This document shows positions 28,838-39,099 of a stretch of 64,000 bases of DNA, in pieces. Both the position numbers and the translations under genes were made by a program. This stretch comes from an uncultured Flavobacteriaceae bacterium (GTDB taxonomy: Bacteria > Bacteroidota > Bacteroidia > Flavobacteriales > Flavobacteriaceae). The notes beneath the pieces were generated by a model, which saw nothing but the letters and a program-made list of their open reading frames with translations, was not told where the DNA came from and made no database searches. Each line of letters opens with the position of its first letter. The first letter of the stretch is position 1. The stretch spans positions 248,001 through 312,000 of the forward strand of contig CALTAJ010000001.1 of assembly GCA_943842245.1 (NCBI GenBank), written 5' to 3'.

Positions 28838-29830
28838 TTAATCTTTATCTAATTTATATTTAGCTAGATCCATTCCAAATGAAAGACCTTTAAGAACTAC
28901 TAATTCCTCTAATTCTGTCAATGATTTTTTACCAAAGTTTCTGAATTTCATCAGATCGTTTTTGTTATAGGAAACTAAATCACCTAGAGTGTCAACTTCA
29001 GCAGCTTTTAAACAGTTAAGAGCTCGAACGGATAAGTCCATATCCACTAACTTTGTTTTTAAAAGTTGACGCATGTGAAGAGATTCTTCATCATAAGTTT
29101 CAGTTTGAGCAATTTCGTCAGCCTCAAGAGTGATTCTCTCATCGGAGAACAACAAAAAGTGATGAATTAATGTTTTAGCTGCTTCAGTAAGCGCGTCTTT
29201 GGGGTGAATTGAACCATCTGAAATAATCTCGAAGACAAGTTTTTCATAATCTGTCTTCTGTTCAACACGAAAATTTTCAATACTATATTTAACGTTTTTT
29301 ATTGGAGTAAAGATAGAATCAATTGCAATTACACCAAGTTCAGTATTATTTTTTTTATTTTCTTCCGCAGGAACATAACCTCTTCCTTTTTCGATAGTGA
29401 TTTCGATATTTAGCTGTACACTTTTTTCCAAATTACAGATCACCAAATCAGGGTTCAATACTTGAAATCCTGAAATAAATTTTTGAAAATCAGCAGCTTT
29501 AAGTTGTTCTTGACCTCCAATAGATATAGAAACTTTCTCTTCATCTGTGTCCTCAATTTGTCTTTTAAAACGAATCTGCTTTAGATTAAGGATAATTTCT
29601 GTAACATCTTCTACAACTCCAGAAATTGTTGAGAATTCGTGATCAACATTTTCTAATTTAATAGAAGTAATTGCGAAGCCTTCTAATGAAGATAACAAAA
29701 CACGTCTCAGTGCGTTTCCAACTGTCAATCCATAACCTGGTTCGAGTGGGCGAAATTCAAATTTGCCTTCGAATTCCGAGGAATCGATCATAATTACTTT
29801 ATCTGGTTTTTGAAAATTCAATATTGCCAT
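28838..29830 (-). CDS. rpoA: DNA-directed RNA polymerase alpha subunit
   Basis: 330 residues. The N-terminal dimerisation domain (about 1-230) has [28 protein letters not shown], which is written here only as its key parts: LEPGYG and [11 protein letters not shown] linker leads to the C-terminal domain (about 250-330) with the two helix-hairpin-helix motifs that contact UP elements and activators ([13 protein letters not shown] and [15 protein letters not shown]). Its place between rpsD and rplQ is the standard alpha-operon order. Confidence 0.98.
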   Translation of the reverse strand: MAILNFQKPDKVIMIDSSEFEGKFEFRPLEPGYGLTVGNALRRVLLSSLEGFAITSIKLENVDHEFSTISGVVEDVTEIILNLKQIRFKRQIEDTDEEKVSISIGGQEQLKAADFQKFISGFQVLNPDLVICNLEKSVQLNIEITIEKGRGYVPAEENKKNNTELGVIAIDSIFTPIKNVKYSIENFRVEQKTDYEKLVFEIISDGSIHPKDALTEAAKTLIHHFLLFSDERITLEADEIAQTETYDEESLHMRQLLKTKLVDMDLSVRALNCLKAAEVDTLGDLVSYNKNDLMKFRNFGKKSLTELEELVVLKGLSFGMDLAKYKLDKD

Positions 29831-29847
29831 AATGTGCTTACATTTGA

Positions 29848-30453
29848 TTATTTAGAATATAGTTCGACTATTAGTTGTTCTTTTATATTTTCGGGGATTT
29901 GAATTCGTTCAGGAACGCTTACATATGTTCCTTGAAGCTGTTCCCTGTTCCAGCTTAACCACTCGTATGCTGATGCATCCTTTCCTTTTGCTTCTATAAT
30001 TATGTTCAGAGATTTTGATTTTTCTCTAACCCCTACTATGTCTCCCACTTTTACCTGGAAAGAGGGAATATTAACTATAGAACCATTTATTGTTATATGA
30101 CGGTGTGATACTAATTGTCTTGCACCGCTTCTTGAGGGTGACAAGCCGAAACGATAAACTACATTATCCAGTCTTGACTCACATAACTGAAGAAGAGCCT
30201 CACCAGTCACACCTTTGCTTCTACTTGCTTTTTCAAAAAGATTTCGAAATTGACGCTCTAAGATCCCATATGTGAACTTAGCTTTTTGTTTTTCCATAAG
30301 TTGAATCGCATACTCAGACTTCTTTCCTCTGCGTTTTGCATTTCCGTGTTGTCCGGGAGGAAAGTTTCTTTTTTCAAAAGATTTATCATCTCCGAAGATT
30401 GCCTCGCCAAATTTGCGAGCAATTTTTGTTTTTGGACCAGTATATCTTGCCAT
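29848..30453 (-). CDS. rpsD: 30S ribosomal protein S4
   Basis: A 201-residue primary assembly protein of the small subunit. The N-terminal part ([15 protein letters not shown]) lacks the zinc-binding cysteine cluster of some S4 proteins. The S4 RNA-binding domain is visible at about 90-155 ([29 protein letters not shown], and the IVGVREKSK end). In many bacteria S4 represses its own operon; no repressor structure was recognised here. Confidence 0.97.
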   Translation of the reverse strand: MARYTGPKTKIARKFGEAIFGDDKSFEKRNFPPGQHGNAKRRGKKSEYAIQLMEKQKAKFTYGILERQFRNLFEKASRSKGVTGEALLQLCESRLDNVVYRFGLSPSRSGARQLVSHRHITINGSIVNIPSFQVKVGDIVGVREKSKSLNIIIEAKGKDASAYEWLSWNREQLQGTYVSVPERIQIPENIKEQLIVELYSK

Positions 30454-30539
30454 ACATTTACGTTTTTATTGAATTGAAAACCATGAATTAAGGTCACTTC
30501 CTTCGATGGCTAATAATCAATTCATGATCATTTTAATTA

Positions 30540-30923
30540 TTATACTCTTCGTCTTTTCGGAGGCCTGCATCCGTTATGTGGGAGTGGAGTAACATCAACG
30601 ATTTCAAGCACTTCAATTCCACTATTATGTAGTGATCGAATTGCTGATTCGCGTCCATTCCCTGGACCTTTAACAAATACTTTTACTTTACGGAGACCTG
30701 CCTCCTGAGCAACCTTTGAACAATCTTCAGCAGCTGTCTGAGCTGCATAAGGTGTGTTTTTTTTAGAACCTCTAAAACCCATCTTACCAGCTGAAGACCA
30801 AGAAATAACTTCTCCTTTGGTATTCGTTAATGATATGATGATGTTATTAAAAGAAGCTGTAACATGTGCTTCTCCAATAGATTCAACAATTACTTTTCGT
30901 TTTTTACTTGCTGTTTTAGCCAT
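30540..30923 (-). CDS. rpsK: 30S ribosomal protein S11
   Basis: 127 residues. The platform protein that contacts mRNA near the exit channel. Visible landmarks are [17 protein letters not shown], the [21 protein letters not shown] region (shown by [12 protein letters not shown]), [13 protein letters not shown], and the C-terminal basic tail [13 protein letters not shown]. An 86-bp gap separates it from rpsD, the longest inside this part of the operon; no promoter match was seen in it. Confidence 0.97.
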   Translation of the reverse strand: MAKTASKKRKVIVESIGEAHVTASFNNIIISLTNTKGEVISWSSAGKMGFRGSKKNTPYAAQTAAEDCSKVAQEAGLRKVKVFVKGPGNGRESAIRSLHNSGIEVLEIVDVTPLPHNGCRPPKRRRV

Positions 30924-30935
30924 AATTAGAAACTA

Positions 30936-31310
30936 TTATTTAGTTACTTTCTTTTTGTTTGCTACTGTCTTACGCTTACCTTTTCTAGTGCGTGAATTAT
31001 TTTTTGTACGTTGTCCACGTAATGGAAGGCCAGCTCTATGTCTGATACCACGATAGCATCCTATATCCATTAAACGTTTAATATTTAATTGAACTTCTGA
31101 ACGAAGCTCACCTTCGATTTTAAAAGATCCTACAGTTTCACGAATGCGAGCCGTTTCATCGTCTGTCCAATCTTGAACTTTTTTACCTTCATCTACTTTT
31201 GCAGCTTCCAAAATAGACTGAGCACGACTTCTTCCTATACCGAAAATATAAGTTAAAGCGATTACCCCTCTTTTTTGTTTTGGAATGTCTATTCCTGATA
31301 TTCTAGCCAT
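30936..31310 (-). CDS. rpsM: 30S ribosomal protein S13
   Basis: 124 residues. Head protein that bridges to the large subunit and touches the P-site tRNA. It begins with [20 protein letters not shown] and contains the helix-turn-helix-like [11 protein letters not shown]. The C-terminal signature [20 protein letters not shown] (shown in part) and the basic [12 protein letters not shown] tail reach the tRNA. It lies 2 bp from rpmJ. Confidence 0.97.
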   Translation of the reverse strand: MARISGIDIPKQKRGVIALTYIFGIGRSRAQSILEAAKVDEGKKVQDWTDDETARIRETVGSFKIEGELRSEVQLNIKRLMDIGCYRGIRHRAGLPLRGQRTKNNSRTRKGKRKTVANKKKVTK

Positions 31311-31312
31311 AA

Positions 31313-31429
31313 TTAACCTTGTCTTTGTTTGAATCTGGGATTCTTTTTATTTATAACATACAAACGTCCTTTTCTTCGGACTATTTTACAGTCTGAACTG
31401 CGCTTTTTTATTGATGCTCTTACTTTCAT
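31313..31429 (-). CDS. rpmJ: 50S ribosomal protein L36, zinc-ligand-poor form
   Basis: A 38-residue gene found by reading the gap between rpsM and infA. It starts [21 protein letters not shown] and ends NPRFKQRQG (key parts only: [22 protein letters not shown]). Only one of the four classical zinc ligands remains (C14); the others are Ser, Asn and a non-histidine. So it is the zinc-independent type. Position between infA and rpsM is standard. Confidence 0.95.
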   Translation of the reverse strand: MKVRASIKKRSSDCKIVRRKGRLYVINKKNPRFKQRQG

Positions 31430-31443
31430 AACTTTATTATATA

Positions 31444-31659
31444 TTAAAATCGAAATGTAATTCTTGCTTTTGTAAGGTCATAAGGACTCATTTCTAATTT
31501 AACTTTATCTCCAGGCAATAGTTTGATATAATGCAAACGCATTTTACCAGAGATATGTGCAGTCACAACGTGACCGTTTTCTAATTCTACACGAAACATT
31601 GCGTTTGATAATGCCTCGATGATAGTACCCTCTTGTTCTATTGCTGCTTGTTTAGCCAT
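31444..31659 (-). CDS. infA: Translation initiation factor IF-1
   Basis: 71 residues, a single S1-like OB fold that occupies the ribosomal A site during initiation. Visible: [21 protein letters not shown], written here by its parts [13 protein letters not shown] and VELENGHVV, then [20 protein letters not shown] and the closing [11 protein letters not shown]. It is 3 bp downstream of secY, without the adk or map genes that intervene in some other phyla. Confidence 0.97.
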   Translation of the reverse strand: MAKQAAIEQEGTIIEALSNAMFRVELENGHVVTAHISGKMRLHYIKLLPGDKVKLEMSPYDLTKARITFRF

Positions 31660-31662
31660 ATA

Positions 31663-33015
31663 TTAATTTATACTTCTTCTTGTTTTTCCCGATTTCATAA
31701 GTCCATCATAATGTCTATTTAACAAATATGAATTAACTTGTTGTATAGTATCTATAGCAACTCCAACCATAATCAAAAGGGAGGTTCCTCCATAAAACAG
31801 AGCCCATCCTTGTTGGATACCAATAAGTTTTACTACAATTGCAGGAAATATTGCAATTCCAGCTAAAAAAAGTGATCCTGGAAATGTTATATGTGACATT
31901 ACTGTATCTAAATATTCTGAAGTTTCATTCCCGGGTCGAATTCCAGGAACAAAGCCACCACTTCGCTTTAGGTCATCAGACATTTTGTTTGTAGGAACTG
32001 TTATAGCTGTGTAGAAGTATGTAAATATAATAATTAAAAGTGCAAAAAGCATATTGTACCAAAGCCCGAATATGTCAGAGAAATTTGCTTGAATCCATTG
32101 TCCTGTATCAGAATCACCTAATGCACCCCCAATATAGACTGGCGCGAACATTAGAGCCTGAGCAAAAATAATAGGCATAACACCAGAAGCATTCAATTTT
32201 AGTGGAATATATTGACGTGATCCGTATATAGAACGGTCGGAATTAGCACCACCTGACTGTCTTCGAGCATATTGAACCGGAATACGTCTTACCGCTAATG
32301 TTAATAAAACAGACAAAAGAATAATGACTATCCATAAAACTAATTCAATCAAAATTAGCATTGGCCCTCCATTATTTTCTGACACTCTAGATACAAATTC
32401 TTGGGTAAAAGACAAAGGTAAGTTAGCTATAATCCCAACCATAATAAGAAGTGATATACCGTTACCAATTCCTTTATCCGTGATTTTTTCACCTAACCAC
32501 ATTGCAAAAATTGTCCCCGTTACAAGTATTATTACTGAAGAACCAATAAATAAGGGTCCTTTACCCAGGATGAAAGCACTCTCAGGAACACCTAAAGCAC
32601 TTAAACCAAATAGATATGCAGGTGCTTGAACAACACAGATTGCAATAGTCAACCATCGAGTAATTTGATTAATTGTCTTTCTTCCACTCTCTCCTTCCTT
32701 CTGAAGTTTTTGAAGATAAGGAACAGCAATTCCCATAAGTTGAACAACTATCGAAGCAGAAATATATGGCATGATTCCTAAAGCAAATATAGATGCATTG
32801 GCAAAAGCACCCCCTGTGAAAGCATTCAAAATCCCCAATAGACCTCCCCCATCAGCTCGACTACTTAATGCCGCTAATTGAACAGAGTCAATTCCTGGAA
32901 GAACGACTTGAGCTCCAAGGCGATAGACCAATAACATTCCTAATGTAAGAAGCACACGTTCGCGTAGTTCTTCAATTTTATAAATGTTATAAAGGGTTTC
33001 TAAAACTTTTTTCAT
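31663..33015 (-). CDS. secY: Protein translocase subunit SecY
   Basis: 450-residue channel of the Sec translocon with ten membrane helices. Landmarks: LGMLLVYRLGAQVVLPGID at the N-terminus, the plug region after GGLLGILNAFTGGA, LGIMPYISASIVVQL (signature 1 region), the cytosolic loop with RRIPVQYARR that binds ribosome and SecA, and MSDDLKRSGGFVPGIRPG before helix 9. It lies between rplO and infA in standard spc order. It exports the signal-peptide proteins seen elsewhere in the window. Confidence 0.98.
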   Translation of the reverse strand: MKKVLETLYNIYKIEELRERVLLTLGMLLVYRLGAQVVLPGIDSVQLAALSSRADGGGLLGILNAFTGGAFANASIFALGIMPYISASIVVQLMGIAVPYLQKLQKEGESGRKTINQITRWLTIAICVVQAPAYLFGLSALGVPESAFILGKGPLFIGSSVIILVTGTIFAMWLGEKITDKGIGNGISLLIMVGIIANLPLSFTQEFVSRVSENNGGPMLILIELVLWIVIILLSVLLTLAVRRIPVQYARRQSGGANSDRSIYGSRQYIPLKLNASGVMPIIFAQALMFAPVYIGGALGDSDTGQWIQANFSDIFGLWYNMLFALLIIIFTYFYTAITVPTNKMSDDLKRSGGFVPGIRPGNETSEYLDTVMSHITFPGSLFLAGIAIFPAIVVKLIGIQQGWALFYGGTSLLIMVGVAIDTIQQVNSYLLNRHYDGLMKSGKTRRSIN

Positions 33016-33024
33016 TATAATAAA

Positions 33025-33477
33025 CTATATAATTACAGCTTCTCCTCCAGCAGATTCAATAGCTGTCTTAGCTGAGGCTGAAAATTTATGAGCAGAAATC
33101 TTTATAGCACTATTAAGCTTACCACGACCTAATATTTTGACAGAATCATTCTTATGAGCTAAACGCAATTCAACTAACAGATCTATATTTAGTTCCTTTT
33201 TAATCTTTTTGTCGGTCAACAAGTCTTGTATTGTATCCAAGTTTATTCCACGGAAATCTTTTCGATTAATGTTTTTAAATCCAAACTTGGGAACACGGCG
33301 TTGTAATGGCATTTGTCCCCCTTCAAATCCTATCTTTTTTGAATACCCTGAACGCGATTTAGCCCCTTTATGGCCACGCGCAGCGGTCCCACCTTTACCA
33401 GAGCCTTGGCCTCTTCCAAGTCTTTTTCCAGCTACTTTATTTGATCCCTTTGCAGGACTTAAATTTTCTAAACTCAT
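33025..33477 (-). CDS. rplO: 50S ribosomal protein L15
   Basis: 150 residues, a large-subunit assembly protein. The glycine- and arginine-rich extension (KRLGRGQGSGKGGTAARGHKG, key part GRGQGSGKGGTAARGHKG) penetrates 23S rRNA, followed by FEGGQMPLQRRVPKFGF. The C-terminal globular part ends with SAGGEAVII. It lies 9 bp after rpmD in the operon. Confidence 0.97.
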   Translation of the reverse strand: MSLENLSPAKGSNKVAGKRLGRGQGSGKGGTAARGHKGAKSRSGYSKKIGFEGGQMPLQRRVPKFGFKNINRKDFRGINLDTIQDLLTDKKIKKELNIDLLVELRLAHKNDSVKILGRGKLNSAIKISAHKFSASAKTAIESAGGEAVII

Positions 33478-33486
33478 AAGAATTAT

Positions 33487-33666
33487 TTATAATTTGGTAA
33501 CTGATACCAAATGTTTTACTTTTTCAACCATTCCCAGTATACTTCGCGAAGCATCATGGGAAACCTCTTTACCAATTCCTCTAAGTCCTAAGGACTCTAA
33601 GATTCTTTTTTGTTTTTGTAATTGCTTGATACTACTTTTAACTTGTTTTACTTTAATCTGTGCCAT
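33487..33666 (-). CDS. rpmD: 50S ribosomal protein L30
   Basis: A 59-residue gene read from the gap between rpsE and rplO. It begins MAQIKVKQVKSSI and contains RILESLGLRGIGKEV, matching the ferredoxin-like L30 fold, and ends VKHLVSVTKL. The start ATG at 33666 and stop at 33487 leave short gaps to both neighbours (11 and 9 bp). Length and position match the family. Confidence 0.95.
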   Translation of the reverse strand: MAQIKVKQVKSSIKQLQKQKRILESLGLRGIGKEVSHDASRSILGMVEKVKHLVSVTKL

Positions 33667-33677
33667 ATCATATATAC

Positions 33678-34202
33678 TTATCCATTAAAAACTTTATCAA
33701 TCGAAATTCCTCTTTGCTCCGCAATCATTTGTGGATTTCGCAATTGTAATAAGGCATCAAAAGTTGCTTTGACAACATTATGGGGGTTTGATGAGCCTTG
33801 AGATTTAGAAAGTACATTATGAACTCCTACAGCGTCTAATACTGCACGTACAGCTCCTCCAGCAATTACCCCAGTACCTTCAGATGCAGGTTTTAAAAAT
33901 ACGCGTGCCCCACCATACTTTCCTTTTTGTTCATGAGGAAGCGTTCCTTTGTCAATTGGGATTCGAATCAAGTTTTTCTTGGCGTCTTCTATAGCTTTAG
34001 CGATAGCTTCTGAAACTTCTTTTGATTTTCCTAAACCCTGACCAACAACACCATTTTCATCGCCAACTACAACTATTGCTGAAAAACCAAAGGCACGACC
34101 ACCTTTAGTAACTTTAGTTACACGTTGAACGCCAACCAAACGATCTTTTAAATCTAAGCCCGCTGGCTTTACTAATTCTACATTTTTATAATCTTGATAC
34201 AT
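33678..34202 (-). CDS. rpsE: 30S ribosomal protein S5
   Basis: 174 residues. Small-subunit protein with roles in decoding accuracy and mRNA unwinding at entry. The N-terminal double-stranded-RNA-binding-like domain has [22 protein letters not shown] (shown by [16 protein letters not shown]). The C-terminal domain has [21 protein letters not shown] complete frame in standard spc position. Confidence 0.97.
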   Translation of the reverse strand: MYQDYKNVELVKPAGLDLKDRLVGVQRVTKVTKGGRAFGFSAIVVVGDENGVVGQGLGKSKEVSEAIAKAIEDAKKNLIRIPIDKGTLPHEQKGKYGGARVFLKPASEGTGVIAGGAVRAVLDAVGVHNVLSKSQGSSNPHNVVKATFDALLQLRNPQMIAEQRGISIDKVFNG

Positions 34203-34209
34203 ATGCTAA

Positions 34210-34569
34210 TTAAAATTTTAATCCACCCTCACGAGCTCCTTCAGCAAGTGATTTAACCCTACCATGATACAAATACCCTCCTCGGTCAAACTTAACTTGG
34301 GAGACACCTGCTTTTTTTGCTAAAGATCCAATTCTTTTTCCTACAATTGAAGCAATATCAATCTTGCTTGAAAGCTTTTCTTCGACGATTTCTTTTTCTC
34401 GAGAGGAAGCAGCCACGATAGTTTTTCCACTTTCATCATCGATAATCTGGGCATAAATTTCTTTATTGCTTCGGAAAACAGATAAACGAGGGGAAGTTGG
34501 GGTTCCAGTTATAATTTTTCGAATCCTTTTTTGAATTCTATTTCTACGATCTGATTTTGTTAAACTCAT
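34210..34569 (-). CDS. rplR: 50S ribosomal protein L18
   Basis: 119 residues. Binds 5S rRNA in the central protuberance with L5. Visible: [15 protein letters not shown] at the N-terminus, [19 protein letters not shown], and the closing [20 protein letters not shown] with AREGGLKF. The frame is complete, 7 bp upstream of rpsE. Confidence 0.97.
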   Translation of the reverse strand: MSLTKSDRRNRIQKRIRKIITGTPTSPRLSVFRSNKEIYAQIIDDESGKTIVAASSREKEIVEEKLSSKIDIASIVGKRIGSLAKKAGVSQVKFDRGGYLYHGRVKSLAEGAREGGLKF

Positions 34570-34579
34570 TTTCTTTTAA

Positions 34580-35122
34580 TTATGCTGATTTACCTGCTTT
34601 TCTTCGGATATATTCACCTACAAATTTGACGCCCTTTCCTTTATATGGTTCTGGTTTTCTGAATGAGCGAATTTTAGATGCAACGTAGCCAACCAACTGC
34701 TTGTCGTGAGAAGTTAATTTGATTATCGGATTTTTACCTTTTTCAGAAATTGTTTCAATTTTAACTTCAGGAGCAATATCAAATAATATATTGTGAGAGA
34801 AACCAAGTGCAAGATCTAATTTTTGTCCCTGGTTACTTGCTCTATAGCCCACCCCAACAAGCTCTAATTCTTTTGTAAAACCTTTACTAACACCTTCTAT
34901 CATGTTAGCAATCAGGGAGCGGTATAAACCGTGTTTAGACTTTACTTTTTTATTTTCTGAATCACGAGATATTGTAATAATGTTATCCTCCATCTTAACT
35001 TTTACATCGCTATAATCTTGTTTAAGCTCACCAAATTTTCCTTTAACGATGACTTTTGTTGGAAGTATCTCTAGAGTGACTCCTTCAGGTACATTTATCG
35101 GATTATTTCCTATTCTTGACAT
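34580..35122 (-). CDS. rplF: 50S ribosomal protein L6
   Basis: 180 residues with two homologous alpha/beta domains near the GTPase-associated centre. It starts SRIGNNPINVPEGV and contains VGVGYRASNQGQKLDLALGFSH, given by parts VGVGYRA and LDLALGFSH. The C-terminal signature KIRSFRKPEPYKGKGVKF includes the RNA-binding PEPYKGKG motif. Standard length and position. Confidence 0.97.
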   Translation of the reverse strand: MSRIGNNPINVPEGVTLEILPTKVIVKGKFGELKQDYSDVKVKMEDNIITISRDSENKKVKSKHGLYRSLIANMIEGVSKGFTKELELVGVGYRASNQGQKLDLALGFSHNILFDIAPEVKIETISEKGKNPIIKLTSHDKQLVGYVASKIRSFRKPEPYKGKGVKFVGEYIRRKAGKSA

Positions 35123-35132
35123 AACTTCTTTT

Positions 35133-35534
35133 TTAGTAAACGTAACAAATTAATTCACCACCAACATTTTCTTTAGCAGCTTGTTTACCTGTCATTACTC
35201 CCTGTGAAGTAGAGACTATAGAAACTCCTAAACCATTTAATATTCTAGGGAGACTATCTGATCCCGAATACTTTCGAAGACCGGGTGTACTAATACGCTG
35301 TAATTTCTTAATCACAGGCTCTTTAGTAAGCTTATCGTATTTTAGTGCGATTTTGATATTTCCTTGGTGGTCCTCGGTTTCATCAAATTTATAGCTCAAG
35401 ATATACCCTTGGTCAAAAAGAATTTTGGTGATTTCTCTTTTGATATTTGAACCTGGTATATCCACAACACGGTGTCCTGCGCGATTTGCGTTTCGAATTC
35501 GTGTTAGATAGTCTGCAATAGGGTCTGTAAACAT
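35133..35534 (-). CDS. rpsH: 30S ribosomal protein S8
   Basis: 133 residues. Primary binding protein of the central domain of 16S rRNA. It starts TDPIADYLTRIRNANRAGH and ends with GLGVSIVSTSQGVMTGKQA and GGELICYVY, the S8 signature region. In other bacteria S8 represses the spc operon by binding its mRNA; no such structure was identified here. Confidence 0.97.
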   Translation of the reverse strand: MFTDPIADYLTRIRNANRAGHRVVDIPGSNIKREITKILFDQGYILSYKFDETEDHQGNIKIALKYDKLTKEPVIKKLQRISTPGLRKYSGSDSLPRILNGLGVSIVSTSQGVMTGKQAAKENVGGELICYVY

Positions 35535-35552
35535 AATCTTTTATTATTTAAA

Positions 35553-35822
35553 TTACCAGCTAGCTTTAGTTACTCCGGGAATTAAACCTTTATTAGCCAT
35601 TTCACGAAATGTTACACGAGAGAGGCCAAATTGGCGCATGTATCCTTTTGGACGACCAGTGAGTTTACAACGGTTGTGCATTCGGATAGGTGACGCATTT
35701 TTTGGAAGTTTTTGGAGCGCTTCATAGTCTCCAGCTTCTTTGAGAGCTTTACGTTTTTTAGCAAATTTTGCAACAGTCTCAGCGCGTTTAACTTCGCGTG
35801 CTTTCATGGATTCTTTAGCCAT
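35553..35822 (-). CDS. rpsN: 30S ribosomal protein S14 (zinc-free form)
   Basis: 89 residues, the longer form without the CxxC...CxxC zinc motif. It starts [18 protein letters not shown] and ends with [19 protein letters not shown] and VTKASW, the signature region around the 16S head. It sits 1 bp from rplE. Confidence 0.97.
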   Translation of the reverse strand: MAKESMKAREVKRAETVAKFAKKRKALKEAGDYEALQKLPKNASPIRMHNRCKLTGRPKGYMRQFGLSRVTFREMANKGLIPGVTKASW

Positions 35823-35823
35823 A

Positions 35824-36375
35824 TTAATTCTTTTTAAAGGGTATTCCTAGTTCTGTTAATAGTGATTTTGCTTCCTGATCAGTTTTAGATGTAGTAACAA
35901 AAGTAATGTCCATCCCATTAATTCTATTCACTTTATCGATATCGATCTCAGGAAAAATAATTTGTTCTGTTACACCTAAGGTATAATTTCCACGTCCATC
36001 AAATCCAGTAGCTTTTACTCCTTGAAAATCACGAACTCGAGGTAATGCTGTAGTTACCAAACGGTCTAAAAACTCATACATACGTTCTCCTCTTAGGGTT
36101 ACTTTGGCACCAATGGGCATTCCTTTTCTTAGTTTAAAAGATGCTACATCTTTCTTAGAAATAGTTGCAATTGCTTTTTGACCGGTAATTATTGTTAATT
36201 CATCTACTGCATGATCAATTAGTTTTTTATCAGATACAGCAGCTCCTACACCTCGGCTTAGCACAATTTTCTCAAGCTTAGGCACTTGCATAATACTCTT
36301 ATATCTAAAAGTCTCTTTTAAATTATTAACGATACGATCGTTATATTCCTGTTTAAGTCTTGGTGTATAATTCAT
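35824..36375 (-). CDS. rplE: 50S ribosomal protein L5
   Basis: 183 residues. Binds 5S rRNA and contacts P-site tRNA in the central protuberance. Visible: [56 protein letters not shown], and [16 protein letters not shown] near the end. Frame complete; 2 bp from rplX. Confidence 0.97.
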   Translation of the reverse strand: MNYTPRLKQEYNDRIVNNLKETFRYKSIMQVPKLEKIVLSRGVGAAVSDKKLIDHAVDELTIITGQKAIATISKKDVASFKLRKGMPIGAKVTLRGERMYEFLDRLVTTALPRVRDFQGVKATGFDGRGNYTLGVTEQIIFPEIDIDKVNRINGMDITFVTTSKTDQEAKSLLTELGIPFKKN

Positions 36376-36377
36376 AA

Positions 36378-36692
36378 TTAGATGACTTCATCGGTTTTTT
36401 TAGCGAAACGTACTTTGCTTCCGTCTTCCATTCTGTAACCCACACGAGTTGTTTTTCCATCAGCGGTAAATACTGATAAATTTGAAATGTCAATAGATGC
36501 TTCTTTTTCAGTAATTCCCCCTTGTGGATTTTGTGCATTTGGTTTATTGTGTTTCTTTACTAAATTTATACCCTCCACAATTGCTTTGTTGTTTTCTTTA
36601 GTAATACTCAAAACAGTGCCTTCAGCCCCTTTTTGGGAACCAGCGATAACTCGTACAGTATCTCCTTTTTTAATTTTAATTTTGATTGCCAT
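36378..36692 (-). CDS. rplX: 50S ribosomal protein L24
   Basis: 104 residues. Assembly-initiator protein at the tunnel exit. The KOW motif is visible near the N-terminus ([19 protein letters not shown]), followed by [14 protein letters not shown] and [14 protein letters not shown]. Complete frame in standard position between rplN and rplE. Confidence 0.97.
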   Translation of the reverse strand: MAIKIKIKKGDTVRVIAGSQKGAEGTVLSITKENNKAIVEGINLVKKHNKPNAQNPQGGITEKEASIDISNLSVFTADGKTTRVGYRMEDGSKVRFAKKTDEVI

Positions 36693-36702
36693 ATTTAATT
36701 TA

Positions 36703-37071
36703 TTATAAAACTTCAGGAGCTAGCGATACAATTTTCATGAATTGTTTGTCACGAAGCTCTCGTGCTACAGGTCCGAAAACACGAGTTCCAATCATTTCAC
36801 CAGTGGGGTTAAGTAATACACAAGCATTTTCGTCAAAACGAATATATGATCCATCTGGACGTCGAACTTCCTTACGCGTTCTAACAACTACTGCGGTTGA
36901 AACTTGACCTTTTTTAATTGTTCCGGCAGGTGAAGCCTCTTTGACTGTAACGACAATTTTATCTCCAATAGAAGCATATCGTCTTTTTGTCCCACCTAAA
37001 ACACGAATGGTAAGTACTTCTTTTGCACCAGTATTATCGGCTACTTTAAGTCTAGATTCTTGTTGTACCAT
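36703..37071 (-). CDS. rplN: 50S ribosomal protein L14
   Basis: 122 residues, exactly the classic length. Forms an intersubunit bridge and is the binding site of ribosome silencing factor. It starts [18 protein letters not shown] and contains [31 protein letters not shown] and [12 protein letters not shown]. The frame is intact, 1 bp from rpsQ. Confidence 0.98.
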   Translation of the reverse strand: MVQQESRLKVADNTGAKEVLTIRVLGGTKRRYASIGDKIVVTVKEASPAGTIKKGQVSTAVVVRTRKEVRRPDGSYIRFDENACVLLNPTGEMIGTRVFGPVARELRDKQFMKIVSLAPEVL

Positions 37072-37072
37072 C

Positions 37073-37330
37073 TTACTTTGCTCTTTCGATTATTTCAACC
37101 ATTCTCCAACATTTGGATTTACTTATAGGTCTTGTTTCCATTATTTTTACAGTGTCTCCGACATTACAATTGTTCTCCTCATCATGAGCCATATATTTTT
37201 TTGTTTTCAAAACAAATTTTCCATACATAGGGTGCTTTACTCTTTTAACTTCAGAAACCACAATAGATTTTTTCATTCTATTGCTGGTAACCACACCAAT
37301 CCGTTCTTTTCTTATATTTCTTGTTTCCAT
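37073..37330 (-). CDS. rpsQ: 30S ribosomal protein S17
   Basis: 85 residues, a primary 16S-binding OB-fold protein. Visible: [19 protein letters not shown], the [19 protein letters not shown] signature and [19 protein letters not shown]. Complete frame between rpmC and rplN. Confidence 0.97.
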   Translation of the reverse strand: METRNIRKERIGVVTSNRMKKSIVVSEVKRVKHPMYGKFVLKTKKYMAHDEENNCNVGDTVKIMETRPISKSKCWRMVEIIERAK

Positions 37331-37343
37331 GTGTATATACTTC

Positions 37344-37523
37344 TTAGTTACTTATGGCTGTTTTAAGTCTAGCAATTATTCTTCGTGCTTTTTTAATTTG
37401 TAATGGATTTTCAAGAGGTGAAATGGCATGCGTCATTTTGAGCTCTTCTAATTGCTTCTGATGTTCCATCAGTTTATCTTGAAGGTCTTCTTTTGAAAGT
37501 TTTACTATTTCTGTTTGTTTCAT
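37344..37523 (-). CDS. rpmC: 50S ribosomal protein L29
   Basis: A 59-residue gene read from the gap between rplP and rpsQ. It is a helical hairpin: [18 protein letters not shown], then [19 protein letters not shown] and the signature [16 protein letters not shown]29 lies at the tunnel exit near the SRP and trigger-factor docking site. Start ATG at 37523, stop at 37344, with short gaps on both sides. Confidence 0.95.
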   Translation of the reverse strand: MKQTEIVKLSKEDLQDKLMEHQKQLEELKMTHAISPLENPLQIKKARRIIARLKTAISN

Positions 37524-37533
37524 AATAATTCAG

Positions 37534-37953
37534 TTATGCTTCAAAATCTCTTGCAATTACAAATTTAGTTTTAACAGGAAGTTTTTGAGCGGCTAGTCTT
37601 AAAGCTTCTTTTGCTACATTAAAAGGTACTCCTGCGACTTCAAACATTATGCGGCCTGCTTTTGTTACAGCTACAAAATATTCTGGAGCTCCTTTACCTT
37701 TTCCCATTCTAACTTCTAAAGGTTTTTTTGTAATAGGTTTATCTGGAAAAATTTTAATCCAAAGCTGCCCTTCTCTTTTCATATAACGAGTTGCGGCAAT
37801 TCTAGCTGCTTCAATCTGACGCGAAGTTATAAATACTGAGTCTAATGCTTTTATCCCAAACATGCCATTCGAAAGTTGGTGACCTCTTCCAGAGAGACCC
37901 TTCATTCTGCCTTTCTGTGCTTTTCGAAATTTTGTTTTTTTTGGTTGTAACAT
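37534..37953 (-). CDS. rplP: 50S ribosomal protein L16
   Basis: 139 residues. Organises the A-site tRNA elbow region. It starts [18 protein letters not shown] and contains [20 protein letters not shown] (in part PDKPITKKP), [12 protein letters not shown] and [10 protein letters not shown]. The arginine that is hydroxylated in some bacteria lies in the loop after PDKPITKKP. Complete frame. Confidence 0.97.
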   Translation of the reverse strand: MLQPKKTKFRKAQKGRMKGLSGRGHQLSNGMFGIKALDSVFITSRQIEAARIAATRYMKREGQLWIKIFPDKPITKKPLEVRMGKGKGAPEYFVAVTKAGRIMFEVAGVPFNVAKEALRLAAQKLPVKTKFVIARDFEA

Positions 37954-37965
37954 GATATTCTAATA

Positions 37966-38685
37966 TTATTTACGACGGCGTTGACGACCGCCTCCTCCAG
38001 AATTGGACGAATTTTGTGATGATTTTTTTGACATACCTACTAAAGGAGAAAGTTCACGTTTTCCATAAACTTCTCCTTTCATAATCCAAACTTTAATTCC
38101 TAATCTACCGTATGTAGTGTGAGCTTCAACTAATGCGTAATCGATGTCTGCACGGAAGGTAGATAATGGAATACGCCCTTCTTTATATGATTCCGAACGA
38201 GCCATCTCGGCACCATTCAAACGACCTGAGATTTGAATTTTGATTCCTTCTGCATTCATACGAATTGCGGCAGCAATCGCCATTTTGATTGCACGGCGAT
38301 AAGATATTCTACTTTCTATTTGGCGAGCAACACTTGCGCCAACTAACCAAGCATCAAGCTCAGGTCGTTTGATTTCAAAAATGTTAATCTGAACTTCTTT
38401 ATCCGTAATCTTTCTCAGCTCTTCTTTCAACTTATCTACTTCTTGACCAGCTTTACCGATTATGATACCCGGGCGTGCAGTAGTAATAGTTATAGTAATA
38501 ATTTTAAGAGTTCGTTCAATGATCACATTAGACACACTTGCCTTTGATAGACGTGCACGAATATATTTACGAATTTTATCATCTTCAGCTATCTTATCAC
38601 CATAGTTTCTACCACCATACCAGTTAGAGTCCCATCCTCTTATGATGCCTAAACGATTTCCTATTGGGTTTGTTTTCTGTCCCAT
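37966..38685 (-). CDS. rpsC: 30S ribosomal protein S3
   Basis: 239 residues when started at the conserved [13 protein letters not shown]; the frame extends four codons further upstream into rplV, which I do not use. S3 lines the mRNA entry channel. The KH domain is visible as [20 protein letters not shown] (key [11 protein letters not shown]) and the C-terminal domain as [17 protein letters not shown] and [14 protein letters not shown]. The C-terminal tail is serine-, glycine- and arginine-rich ([11 protein letters not shown]). Confidence 0.97.
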   Translation of the reverse strand: MGQKTNPIGNRLGIIRGWDSNWYGGRNYGDKIAEDDKIRKYIRARLSKASVSNVIIERTLKIITITITTARPGIIIGKAGQEVDKLKEELRKITDKEVQINIFEIKRPELDAWLVGASVARQIESRISYRRAIKMAIAAAIRMNAEGIKIQISGRLNGAEMARSESYKEGRIPLSTFRADIDYALVEAHTTYGRLGIKVWIMKGEVYGKRELSPLVGMSKKSSQNSSNSGGGGRQRRRK

Positions 38686-38686
38686 A

Positions 38687-39091
38687 TTATGCTTCAATAT
38701 TATTAGATCCCAATATCACAGTTACGTGATTGGAGCGTTTGCGAATACGATGTGCTCTTCCTTGTGGAGCTGGTCTTAATCTTTTTAACATGCTTCCTCC
38801 ATCTACGCGGATTTCAGAAACGAAAAGATCTGCTTTTTCAATATCTTCAGATTCATTTTTTGATTGCCAATTTGAAATAGCAGACATTAATAGTTTTTCT
38901 AATCTGCGCGAAGCTTCCTTTGGACTAAATTTTAAAATTGCTAATGCTTTGCCAATAGATTCACCTCTAACCTGATCAGCCACTAGTCTCATTTTTCGTG
39001 GAGAAGTCGGACAGTTATTTAGTTTCGCAAAAGCAATTAGTTTGTTTGCTTCTTTGAGTACTTGTGCGGATTGTCTTTTACGATTGCCCAT
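38687..39091 (-). CDS. rplV: 50S ribosomal protein L22
   Basis: 134 residues. Its long beta hairpin forms part of the exit tunnel, where macrolide-resistance changes arise. Visible: [20 protein letters not shown], the globular core, and the hairpin [20 protein letters not shown] with NHVTVIL. A somewhat long N-terminus precedes the core. Confidence 0.97.
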   Translation of the reverse strand: MGNRKRQSAQVLKEANKLIAFAKLNNCPTSPRKMRLVADQVRGESIGKALAILKFSPKEASRRLEKLLMSAISNWQSKNESEDIEKADLFVSEIRVDGGSMLKRLRPAPQGRAHRIRKRSNHVTVILGSNNIEA

Positions 39092-39099
39092 GACTATTT

